From contig JALGPY010000007.1 in the NCBI GenBank assembly GCA_023055425.1, positions 16,936,001 to 17,000,000 on the forward strand: a stretch of DNA of 64,000 nucleotides, written 5' to 3'. The stretch is from Linanthus parryae. Its lineage: Eukaryota > Streptophyta > Magnoliopsida > Ericales > Polemoniaceae. The translations under genes were made by a program, and so were the position numbers. Every line of letters begins with the position of its first letter. The first letter of the stretch is position 1. Below are positions 10,236 to 20,020 of this stretch, in pieces. The notes under the pieces were generated by a model. That model did not search any database and was not told where the DNA came from. It saw only the letters and a program-made list of their open reading frames with translations.

Positions 10236-12094
10236 TCAGTGGCCTTGCAATTTTGAGAAATCCTTAACAAAGCGTCGGTAGTAACCCGCTAAGCCAAGGA
10301 AACTCCTTATTTCGGACACATTCTTCGGTGTTGGCCAATCTTTAACTGCAGAAATCTTGCCTGGATCCACAGATATTCCCTCCTTCGAGATGATGTGACC
10401 CAAAAATGGAACACGATCCAGCCAGAACTCGCACTTTGACAACTTAGCATATAACTGTTGTTGTCTCAGAGTCTGCAGCACCTCTCTGAGATGTTCCTCG
10501 TGCTTCTCCTCGCTCTTCGAGTACACAAGGATGTCATCAATAAAGACGACGACAAATTGGTCTAGAAACGGCCTCATGACTCGATTCATCAAGTCCATAA
10601 ACACTGCGGGTGCGTTGGTCAAACCAAACGGCATTACAGTGAACTCATAATGACCATACCTTGTCCTAAAGGCTGTCTTCGGAATATCCTTCTCGGCTAC
10701 CCGAAGCTGATGGTACCCCGATCTCAAGTCAATTTTTGAGAAGACACTAGCCCCTTGTAATTGATCGAACATGTCGTCAATACGGGGTAGCGGGTACTTA
10801 TTTTTGATGGTTGCACTGTTCAACTCACGGTAGTCAATGCATAGCCTTAAGCTTCCATCCTTCTTCTTCACAAAAAGTACTGGTGCTCCCCAAGGTGACA
10901 CGCTAGGCCTTATGTACCCCTTCTCGAGAAGTTCTTTCAACTGATCCTTCAGCTCCTTTAGTTCTGCTGGTGCCATTCGATACGGCGCTTTTGAGATTGG
11001 CGCGGTTCCAGGTGCTAAATCAATAGTGAACTCCATTTCTCTGCTAGGTGGCATTCCTGGAATCTCATCCGGGAATACGTCCGCAAACTCCTTCACGACA
11101 GGTATCTCTTCCAACACATTCTCCTTCTTGGAGACGTCGTGGATGTAGCATAAATAGGCTGAATTACCCTTCTTTACTTGGTTCACTATTGTCAAGGATG
11201 ATACTAGTCTAATACGCGGCTCTTTTGTGATGCCGTGATAAGAGACTTTCTCGCCTCTGGGTCCCCTCAATCTTACTTTCTGGTCATAGCAATCAATTAC
11301 AGCCCGATATCTACTAAGCCAATCCATTCCTAGGATGACATCTATGCCCCCAAGATCAAATCTTATCGAATCAGCTGGCAACGTACATCCTAGAATTTTC
11401 ACGTCTATACCCTCGAGGATGGTGTCACATACTATTATCTGACCAGTAGGTGTTGTTATAGGAGTGGATATTCTAGTACCCTTATTTAGACCCAGTTTAT
11501 CAATAAATGAAGATGATATGAAGGAATAAGATGCGCCTGAATCAAATAATACAAAAGCAGGTTGCTCATGGATGAGGAAAGTACCCGTGACAACTCCATG
11601 AGCAGCATCAGCCTCAGCCTTTGTCATGACAGCAATTCTTCCCACATTAGCATTCTGAGCTCCAACCGCTCCTGCACCAGCTCCATTGTTGATGTTAGCT
11701 CCTTGACCAGCGTTGTTGTTGCGGTTATGAGCTCCATACTGTCGTGCGTTCCCAGGGTTGTAGTTCTGCTGCCTTCCATAGCCTTGCCCACCGTTGTTCT
11801 GGTTGTTGCGGTTACCATGGTTCTCGTTCCCATACTCAATCTGCAAGGTCCTCGGTTGCTGGTTCCCATACTGCTGGCGATTCCCCTGATAGTTACCTCC
11901 TTGGTTCACTTGTGGGTTCCCAGCTAGTGGCGAGAGGCATTCAAAAGCTCGGTGGCCCCTCTTACCACAGTTGTGGCAATTGACCAAATTTCCTGCACAA
12001 TCGACTCCTGGATGGTTCGTCTGACACCTCTTGCAGAAATAGCGGCGAACGGTTCCGTGATTTTGCTGATTACCTCGGTACTGTCCCTGATTAC
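10236..12094 (-). pseudogene. element C pol, zinc knuckle-protease-reverse transcriptase part
   Basis: The frame enters from element B's insertion site at 12094. It shows two cysteine clusters: [13 protein letters not shown], then a canonical CCHC knuckle [14 protein letters not shown], followed by a Gly/Asn/Gln-rich linker. The aspartic protease has the DSGAS motif. Reverse transcriptase has [13 protein letters not shown] and the FIDD catalytic motif followed by ILVYS. The frame ends at 10236 just after [12 protein letters not shown] because a run of four T at 10251-10254 (AAAA on the sense strand) is one base short of what the family sequence needs; the next frame continues at once with RNase H. 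From the first Met this is 583 residues; gag and pol were once one long frame. Confidence 0.88.
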
Positions 12095-13577
12095 TGATAA
12101 CTCCACTCTAGGAGTTATATTCTTATAGGATTCACCATCGATTTGCGTGCGTTTAGAGATATTTGTATGAGAAATTGACCAATTCTTATATGTTTTGAGC
12201 ATACTTGAGTATTTAGACTTCATTGTGTAATCCGGGCGTTTTATGCATGTTTTAGGCTTTATTTGTCGCATTTGATCTTCCGGTATTTGTTCGTTTTGTG
12301 GATCTCAGGGACCGGAAGCTTGGAGTGCGGATTTTGGAGCGGAAGCGAACTTCGGAAAGAAAGAAACTCAAGGAATGCATGAGAGAATGGACAAAGGAGA
12401 GTAGAAGCTAAGAGGAGAAAAAGACTTGGCCAAAAATTCAAGAGGAGTGAAAGGAAGCAACTCACTGGAGGTAGAGGATCACAAATTGCGATCACAAGAT
12501 CAAGTGCAAGACCACATGGAAGATCAACGTGATCCTACAATTAAAAAAAGGTGATCCTATGATCACAAGATCATGTGCAAGACCACATAGAAGAGTAACG
12601 TGACTCTACAACTACAAAGGTGATCCTAGGATCACAAATTGTGATCCCAAGATCACATTAGTAGATCTGACGTGATTAGAAAAGGTGTAAAAAGTGTAAT
12701 TTTTAAAAACTGGAAAGAAGGAACGGGTTTTAATAGTAGAGAACGACCTAGGGCTGAGGAGATTCATCAAGGGGACGCCATTGGAGAGGAGAGGAGCTTT
12801 CTTGGGAGCTTGGAGACCATCGTTTGATTTTCTATTCTCTTCTCTTCTCTACTTTTTGTTGATGATCAATAAACTTTGTACTTTGATCATGTGTTTTAGT
12901 AGCTAAATCTTCTACGCGGGATATCTCATAGGTAGCTAGGGTTTGAACACCACGTTTGGTGATTTATGGATCTTGTTTCATGCTTATATGCTTAATTGAA
13001 TGTGTTTTGTTTAGTTATGCTTGATTCATGAGTTTAATCTATCTTTAATATTGTTAGACGTAACAATATGATTGATCTAGGTGATGAATGTTAGAGGAAT
13101 CAATATTCGTTGCTGGAACTTGAATCATGCACTAGCTGTATCTAGGGTTGAGGAATCTTGCTAGTTGGCTAAGAACTAAGAGTAGATCAAGAGAACATAA
13201 TGCGTAGTTAAACTTGAGTAGGCTAGAGGAATCAGGTACGTGAGTTTAACTATAGGCTTTGGTTGAGGAATCTTCAAGGTAAATGTGCTCGTTTGGCTAA
13301 GTAGAGTACATTCGTATTACTAGAACGTAAATCATTAATGGTGTGAGATCCCTAGTGAACCCGAAGAGATATCCCGAAACTTATCCCTCGTATTAGTCTC
13401 AATTTTAATAATTAGCTTGTCACTTACTTTCTTAGATTAGTCAAACAAACTCAATTACTTGCCCACATTAAATTTAATCATCCTAATTCGTTCACGAGAA
13501 GTCCTTTGGGTTCGACAAACCCGGATTTACCGGATATTACTACGCACGACAACCGTACACTTGCGGAGATCGTGTCA
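12095..13577 (+). repeat. 5' LTR of element B
   Basis: Begins TGATAACTCC and ends GTGTCA. The first 24 bases hold ATAACTCC and GGAGTTAT around ACTCTA. A cluster of short repeated words (GTGATCCTA, GATCACAAGATCA) lies at 12480-12660. An AATAAA occurs at about 12868 and could serve as polyadenylation signal. Open frames on its minus strand are incidental; the copies at 12259-12495 and 17480-17716 differ only by LTR divergence. Confidence 0.95.
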
Positions 13578-13583
13578 AGTTTT

Positions 13584-13601
13584 TGGCGCCGTTGCCGGGG
13601 A
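13584..13601 (+). other. primer binding site of element B (tRNA-Asp type)
   Basis: TGGCGCCGTTGCCGGGGA starts six bases after the LTR end and matches the complement of the plant tRNA-Asp 3' end. Confidence 0.92.
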
Positions 13602-13652
13602 CTTCGGTTGAATTGATTAGAATTATTAACTTCGGGAATTTTATATTTTTTT

Positions 13653-14675
13653 TTGTTTATTTATTTTATTTCTGAACTCACCTGCTTCCTAGAGATTAAT
13701 TGTGCAGGTATCTTGGTGATCATGTGGGGGAATAATTCTTATATGCAATTTCCATGCTATTCACCATACTACTCCAATGGAGATATGTACACCCCTCTTC
13801 CTTGCAATCAAGAAGATGAGAAGATGAAAGAATTATTGAAGCTCCTGGTAGCTAGTATGGACAGAATGGAGGAAGGGATTATTAGGATGGATGAAACTCT
13901 CCAGCTGAAGGGACAACACTTGGCAGAACCTTCGAGTGCATTGGCATATGCAGATAATGACAATGGGCCAAGTAGCATCATTCCTGACTTGGTTGAGGAG
14001 TGTGAAGAGGAAGACGAAGAACCCCCAGAGGTCTATGTCTACAATGTTGTTCATCATGAAGTAATAGATCATCGGGCTGCTTCAGACTCAGATTCGGACT
14101 CAGATTGGGATGATATTGTGAAGCCTATACAACTTGTGCCTCGCATAATTCCAGAGTCATGGCATGAATGGGAGTGTGTGGACATCGCAAGCTTATGGCC
14201 CACTGAAGATATTTGCTTTGAGGAAGAAAGTCATGAAGCTAATGAATTACTGCATGGAGATGTTTGCAAGGACATGTATCATAAAGTTCCTCCGCCTAAT
14301 TCATATCTCTTGGAGATCATAAAATTGGGTGAATCACATGAGAAAGACCAAATACCCCAGTTTTATGCAATCCATGATTTACCACCCGTGATTCCAAGAC
14401 AAGAACGAATAAAGGAAGTAGGAAAGGAAGAATGCATGGTTATAGCCGTTCCACCTGAGAATAGCCAATCCTCGACGAATGGAGTTTTGAAGAACTGGAA
14501 GAAGAAGAAGAAGAAGAAGAAGAAGAAGAAGAAGATGAGGAAAGGTAGAGTGAGGCATGTGGCGGCTAACAACTTTTCTTTCTTCTTGCCATTGTCTTAT
14601 GCATGCTCGCTTGAGAAGAGACAGAGAGAGAAACGATGGTGGAAGAAGAAAAAATGGAGAGAAAAACCTCCTTAA
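13653..14675 (+). CDS. unrecognised acidic/Lys-rich ORF of element B
   Basis: An open frame of 340 codons; the Met at 13722 (MWGNNSYMQF) is the likelier start because the first 23 codons are Phe/Ile-rich leader sequence. I recognise no domain: no capsid signature, zinc knuckle or protease motif. Residues about 60-105 could form a helix (MKELLKLLVASMDRMEEG). Residues about 110-170 are strongly acidic (VEECEEEDEEPPEV, and an SDSDSDSDWDD run). Near residue 285 an AAG microsatellite encodes about 13 Lys in a row, followed by a basic tail. It sits exactly where A has gag-protease and ends the same distance before the shared stem-loop block. It may be a diverged gag remnant, a captured gene or a specialised helper protein. 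That the frame has stayed open argues mildly for function, but the element is young. Confidence 0.6.
   Translation: MFIYFISELTCFLEINCAGILVIMWGNNSYMQFPCYSPYYSNGDMYTPLPCNQEDEKMKELLKLLVASMDRMEEGIIRMDETLQLKGQHLAEPSSALAYADNDNGPSSIIPDLVEECEEEDEEPPEVYVYNVVHHEVIDHRAASDSDSDSDWDDIVKPIQLVPRIIPESWHEWECVDIASLWPTEDICFEEESHEANELLHGDVCKDMYHKVPPPNSYLLEIIKLGESHEKDQIPQFYAIHDLPPVIPRQERIKEVGKEECMVIAVPPENSQSSTNGVLKNWKKKKKKKKKKKKMRKGRVRHVAANNFSFFLPLSYACSLEKRQREKRWWKKKKWREKPP
14500..14536 (+). repeat. AAG trinucleotide microsatellite in element B ORF
   Basis: About a dozen GAA/AAG units, translated as poly-Lys. It is probably length-variable between copies. Confidence 0.9.
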
Positions 14676-14710
14676 CATCTTTTGAGGTAACGGGGTCGGG
14701 TCGTCGACCT

Positions 14711-14745
14711 TAAATTACAAGGCGCTTGTTGGGAGGCAACCCAAC
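14711..14745 (+). other. conserved post-stop stem-loop block of element B
   Basis: AAATTACAAGGCGCTTG followed by TTGGGAGGCAACCCA, starting 36 bases after the ORF stop. GTTGGG/CCCAAC can form a six-pair stem. Homology to element A begins slightly upstream at GAGGTAAC, so only the ORF body differs between the elements. Confidence 0.75.
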
Positions 14746-14869
14746 CTATTAATTTGCTTTAATGTAGTTGTGTTTTTAAATTCAGTTATTTTATGATGTT
14801 ATTTGGAGAGATGAGAGAGGGACTAATGATGTTTCCTAGTGACATATTTGAGCAGGATATGGGAGAGTC

Positions 14870-15005
14870 TACCACGGTGTGCCACGGCACACAGGACCTT
14901 CATGGGTACTCGTGTATGCGAGTTGGGGATTCTCCAAGACACAGATTTTAGCATAGGAGGGTTGTCTACCCCGGTGTGCGAGAACACACTGACCGCTGGG
15001 AGCAT
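14870..15005 (+). repeat. paired hairpin-prone motif in element B 3' region
   Basis: TACCACGGTGTGC (from 14870) and TACCCCGGTGTGC (from 14967) lie 97 bases apart. The first continues as GTGTGCCACGGCACAC, a perfect six-pair hairpin with a CACG loop. The second has GTGTG and CACAC around CGAGAA. They are homologous to the pair at 2422-2560 in element A. Confidence 0.6.
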
Positions 15006-17315
15006 GGTTGCGCCACTACTATGCTTGGGGACTGCTTGACTTGATTTCTTCTCCACCCTTGAGGTGGTTGTGAGTATTTTTTTATTTTTGCTGGATTTTG
15101 TGTCACTTTTAGTGTATATGTCATGCTCCATCTCATCTACTGGCCTTTCACATTGATTGCGGAGTTCTCTTGCATGATCTCTAAATTCGTTGAGGACAAC
15201 GAAGCATTCAGTGTGGGGGTGGTTTAACTGTTTACTAGCCATGTGTATTGCATAGCCAGTCACATGTAGGATATGTCTAGGTTGTATCGTGTGTAGAGTC
15301 AGTGGTTTTTGTCAAATTTTTAATTATATTGTCGTATTGTGTAGTGTAGATTTATATACAGTTTACACTTTTAAATAATTGAGTCTACCCACCAAAGAGT
15401 TAAATTGTGTAGAGTCAATTATTTTTCGTGTCAAAGCCTTGCATGTAGAGTTAAGACTTATGAAAAAATTAAAAAAAAAATGAAAATTTTGAGAAAAGGC
15501 AATTGAAAGAAGCTTAGGCTTGGTTGATATAGTGTGATGTGAAAACTTTAGGCATAGGGTGTGAATTTTGACCGAGAGTGACACATTTAGTTCCCCCTAG
15601 TAAGTATAGAGAGAATCTCATTACGGGAATGCCTACCTATTTTCAAACTACGTGAAATTTTAAAAGCTAAAGTGTGTGTTGTTTTTCTCTACAAGAGTTG
15701 AGCTTGGTGTTTGCTAAACAAGCCGAATGTTCATTTTGTCCGTCTTAGGAAGTCGCCAACCCGCCTCGTAGTGGCACACAGAACAGCTGTGCGAGGATGC
15801 GTATTAGAGCACTCACTGCTTGATAGATCTCACCTTGTAGGACCATTAGAAAGCCCAATTTGAACCTTGGTTTTATTCATAACCTCTTGACCTAGGGTGA
15901 CGATTCTTGGCCTTCATCATAAATCTTTTAGAATCGCCACTTTAGTGCGTCACAAGGGGGTCGTAGTTGAGGGGGTTCGATGAGGGAGAGCTGTACTGCA
16001 TATACTTGTGAGTTCTACATGATCGCTTGCGTGTTATTACATATCTTCGAGGGGATGCGAGGGTGAGTGAGTAGGCTTGCGCACTTCGGTGTGGCGGTGT
16101 TCCATGTCACTACACCATGGACACAGTTGTGGAGAGCCGTGAGTGCGTGACTTCTAATCCGCACAACAATGAGGTGGTTGATCTTAATTGGTGGATCGTG
16201 CTAGGTATCGTTTCTTTTCATCATCACGGTGTAGGAGGATCGGTTGGATTAGGCACGGGAATTACATACATTTGATTACTTGAGAGAGGGCATGTTTACA
16301 TTCTAGTGTGGGGATGTCGACTTTTGACTACGGACATCGAGATTGAGCTTCTGACGACTACATCCCTACACACGCGCTTTGACTATTTGGCGGCTTTGTT
16401 TGGTGACACCGTGTACTTCATTGAGTTAGGGGGAGATGAATTTTACTTGTGATATGCATTCATTGGATCGTCTATTTCCTCCCCTTAACATGCTTGCTTT
16501 GCTGGATTCTTGGAAGACCACTCGGATACTTTTACGGCATTTTGTTATATTGAGAGATGAAAAAAAAAGGAATGAGAAAAAAAAGAAAAAAAAAAGAGAG
16601 AAAAAAAAGGAGAGATGGAATACAGGAGTAAATTTGAGCTTATTGGAAATTGAGTGGTGGAAAGTTACTAGTTTGTTGACGACGGTTTGCATTTCGTGCA
16701 CGTATCGCCTTGGTGGCCACGGAGATCGTTATTGTACCGGGGTTTGAGGGGATCGAGTGCCGGAGACGGTGAGTTTCGGGTTGCGGTTTCTATCATCGTG
16801 GTGAGGGTGTGTGAGATGTGGGGTTTAATGTGAGAATGTGACGCTTAGGACTTGTTACTACATAATTATCCTTTTGTCCCTAAGCCTCAACATTCTAAAC
16901 CGTTAGCGGAATAGGAGCTCGGACTATGAACGTGGCTTAGCCTTGATTAGCCTCTTATTTTTATCGGCAGACATGAAGAGGTAGTTCATTCTTGATAGTA
17001 AAGTTAAGCTTTCTATACTAACTATGGGGATTTACTTGTTGTCGAGTTTAGTTGCGCTTCACACCTCTTATCTAATGTTTTGATCATCCATGAGCATCAG
17101 TCTATGTTATTGAAATTGCCTGATCTCACAAAAACAAAGAAGTTAACAGCTTTTATGTGTTTAAGATCGAGTCTAGATTTGCATAGCATCATCTTGCTGC
17201 ATTACTTGTGTCGTGAGTCGTGTTAGAGTCGTTTGAGTCGTGTCGGCTAGTAGACAATTAAATGCAGTAGATGAGACTTTGCTCGAGACGCGCAAATGGT
17301 GAGTGTGGGGGTATT
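15006..17315 (+). other. 3' non-coding internal region of element B
   Basis: No coding feature supported. It has the GAGGACAACGAAG stretch near 15193, A-rich tracts (15470, 16558-16612) and wide homology to the reverse of 1-2060 in element A. Both share a GCGCACTTCGGTGTGGCGG-type segment (near 16080 here, near 1110 in A). The purine-rich tract ends at 17315. Confidence 0.75.
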
Positions 17316-18798
17316 TGATAACTCCACTCTAGGAGTTATATTCTTATAGGATTCACCATCGATTTGCGTGCGTTTAGAGATATTTGTATGAGAAATTGAC
17401 CAATTCTTATATGTTTTGAGCATACTTGAGTATTTAGACTTCATTGTGTAATCCGGGCGTTTTATGCATGTTTTAGGCTTTATTTGTCGCATTTGATCTT
17501 CCGGTATTTGTTCGTTTTGTGGATCTCAGGGACCGGAAGCTTGGAGTGCGGATTTTGGAGCGGAAGCGAACTTCGGAAAGAAAGAAACTCAAGGAATGCA
17601 TGAGAGAATGGACAAAGGAGAGTAGAAGCTAAGAGGAGAAAAAGACTTGGCCAAAAATTCAAGAGGAGTGAAAGGAAGCAACTCACTGGAGGTAGAGGAT
17701 CACAAATTGTGATCACAAGATCAAGTGCAAGACCACATGGAAGATCAACGTGATCCTACAATTAAAAAAAGGTGATCCTATGATCACAAGATCATGTGCA
17801 AGACCACATAGAAGAGTAACGTGACTCTACAACTACAAAGGTGATCCTAGGATCACAAATTGTGATCCCAAGATCACATTAGTAGATCTGACGTGATTAG
17901 AAAAGGTGTAAAAAGTGTAATTTTTAAAAACTGGAAAGAAGGAACGGGTTTTAATAGTAGAGAACGACCTAGGGCTGAGGAGATTCATCAAGGGGACGCC
18001 ATTGGAGAGGAGAGGAGCTTTCTTGGGAGCTTGGAGACCATCGTTTGATTTTCTATTCTCTTCTCTTCTCTACTTTTTGTTGATGATCAATAAACTTTGT
18101 ACTTTGATCATGTGTTTTAGTAGCTAAATCTTCTACTCGGGATATCTCATAGGTAGCTAGGGTTTGAACACCACGTTTGGTGATTTATGGATCTTGTTTC
18201 ATGCTTATATGCTTAATTGAATGTGTTTTGTTTAGTTATGCTTGATTCATGAGTTTAATCTATCTTTAATATTGTTAGACGTAACAATATGATTGATCTA
18301 GGTGATGAATGTTAGAGGAATCAATATTCGTTGCTGGAACTTGAATCATGCACTAGCTGTATCTAGGGTTGAGGAATCTTGCTAGTTGGCTAAGAACTAA
18401 GAGTAGATCAAGAGAACATAATGCGTAGTTAAACTTGATTAGGCTAGAGGAATCAGGTACGTGAGTTTAACTATAGGCTTTGGTTGAGGAATCTTCAAGG
18501 TAAATGTGCTCGTTTGGCTAAGTAGAGTACATTCGTATTACTAGAACGTAAATCATTAATGGTGTGAGATCCCTAGTGAACCCGAAGAGATATCCTGAAA
18601 CTTATCCCTCGTATTAGTCTCAATTTTAATAATTAGCTTGTCACTTACTTTCTTAGATTAGTCAAACAAACTCAATTACTTGCCCACATTAAAGTTAATC
18701 ATCCTAATTCGTTCACGAGAAGTCCTTTGGGTTCGACAAACCCGGATTTACCGGATATTACTACGCACGACAACCGTACACTTGCGGAGATCGTGTCA
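17316..18798 (+). repeat. 3' LTR of element B
   Basis: Same length and almost the same sequence as 12095-13577. It is preceded by a purine-rich tract (GAGTGTGGGGGTATT, ending at 17315), the expected plus-strand primer region, and followed directly by the ATTAC target duplication. Confidence 0.95.
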
Positions 18799-19566
18799 AT
18801 TACCTCCGCCGTTGTTTGGCTTAAACCTCTTTTCTTGGCCACTCTGGTTACCCCGTGACGAGTTAGCGTTGCCCCCAGAACCTTCCATCTTGCGCTTTCC
18901 CCGCATGTTATCTTGGGCCTCTTGGATTCTCCAAATATCCGCAGCCCTATCATAAGCTTCTTCCAAAGTTGGGTAGATCCTATTCATCATTGCTTTCTGC
19001 ACATGAAGTTGCAGCCCTGCTATAAATTTGTTAACCTTTTCTTCCTCATTTGGCACCATGTTGACCGCAAAACGAGTCAACTCCATAAACTTTCGGAAAT
19101 ACTCGGTCACTGAATCTCTTCCCTGATGGAGATTCAGAAACTCTTGTCGCTTGCTCCTCTTCACATGGGAAGGATAAAAGCGGGATCTAAGGGCAGTCTG
19201 GAGGGCTTCCCAATTGAAGTTGGGTTGGGCCAACAGGGTCTCTCGTGAGGTCCTCCACCATAGGTTGGCCTCACTTTTTAGGTAAAACACAGCACAGTTG
19301 ACCTTTCGGTCTTCAGGACATTCCACATACTCTAGGACCTTGTCCATCTCCATGATCCAGTCTTCCATCTCGACAGGATCTTCATTTCTCATGAAACTTA
19401 TCGGTTTCATGTCTGCCACTTTCTTGGCCCAATTAGGTCCTGCTTGACCTCCGTTGTTCATCATATGAGCCATTTGAGCGAAGAATTGCTCCGCGTCGTT
19501 GTTGTTCCGAGCCATTTGTTTTTGTTGGGTCCTCCTGGTGTAGTATCGCATGGGTCTATCAGTCAT
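18799..19566 (-). pseudogene. element C Gag, N-terminal part (capsid domain)
   Basis: Starts at the Met at 19566 and is open for about 255 residues to the element B junction. Residues about 60-190 are a retrotransposon gag capsid domain (WEALQTALRSRFYPSHVK, then NMVPNEEEKVNKFIAGL), followed by a basic Gly/Asn-rich tail. The zinc knuckles that belong next are at 12094-11930, on the other side of element B. The ATTAC copy at 18799-18803 is part of this frame. Confidence 0.9.
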
Positions 19567-20020
19567 ATTCCTACACTATCACCTATTGTATTATTGCTTC
19601 TTCTATCGTGGGGTAACGGTTAGAATGAAGTATTTCTCAAAATGCACACATATCCATTCATAGTGAACAAAGTATGCAGGCACATATACAACTTCTTTTA
19701 TCATCCTAGTTCCATTCTGGAATCATAAATCCTGAATTATATAACCCTCATACTCCACTATGGGAGTGACATAAGTCCAAAACAACCACACAAGAATGTA
19801 TCAATATATATCTCATACTCCAAACCAGTAAATTAAGACATTAAGAAGTTTGAAACCGTATCTTCAGAGAGGAAGGACATGAGTGAGTGGGACTTAGTAA
19901 AACTCAGACTACCCGTAACCCAATCGGCTTGTCGATTTTTAGATATCTTGACCTAAGTTCATTTTATATTACCCTACAGGTTTTTAATTCCCCTTTTGGA
20001 TTGCCCGCTCTGATACCACC
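19567..20020 (-). other. element C leader and iMet-type primer binding site
   Basis: The untranslated leader lies between LTR and gag. The primer site is TGGTATCAGAGC on the minus strand (20018-20007), complementary to the initiator tRNA-Met 3' end and two bases from the LTR, followed by GGGCAATCC. No coding sequence is seen. Confidence 0.85.

Larger units (their letters stand above)
12095..18798 (+). mobile_element. Element B: complete non-autonomous LTR retrotransposon, recent
   Basis: 6704 bases with two LTRs of equal length (1483), a tRNA-Asp type primer site, one ORF, a long 3' non-coding region and a purine-rich tract before the 3' LTR. It is flanked by perfect 5-bp duplications, ATTAC at 12090-12094 and 18799-18803. 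I see about five base differences between the LTRs (near 12488, 12916, 13218, 13374 and 13471), about 99.7 percent identity. With a rate of 1.3e-8 per site per year this gives on the order of 0.1-0.2 million years. No gag, protease, RT or integrase is recognisable, so it must be mobilised in trans. Element A, which shares its LTR start, primer site and 3' region, is a relative. Confidence 0.95.

Noticed and set aside
11562..12271. Open frames opposite or overlapping the zinc-knuckle region, including one running from element B's LTR into gag
   Set aside because: Shadows of the real pol frame, and a chimera across the insertion junction.
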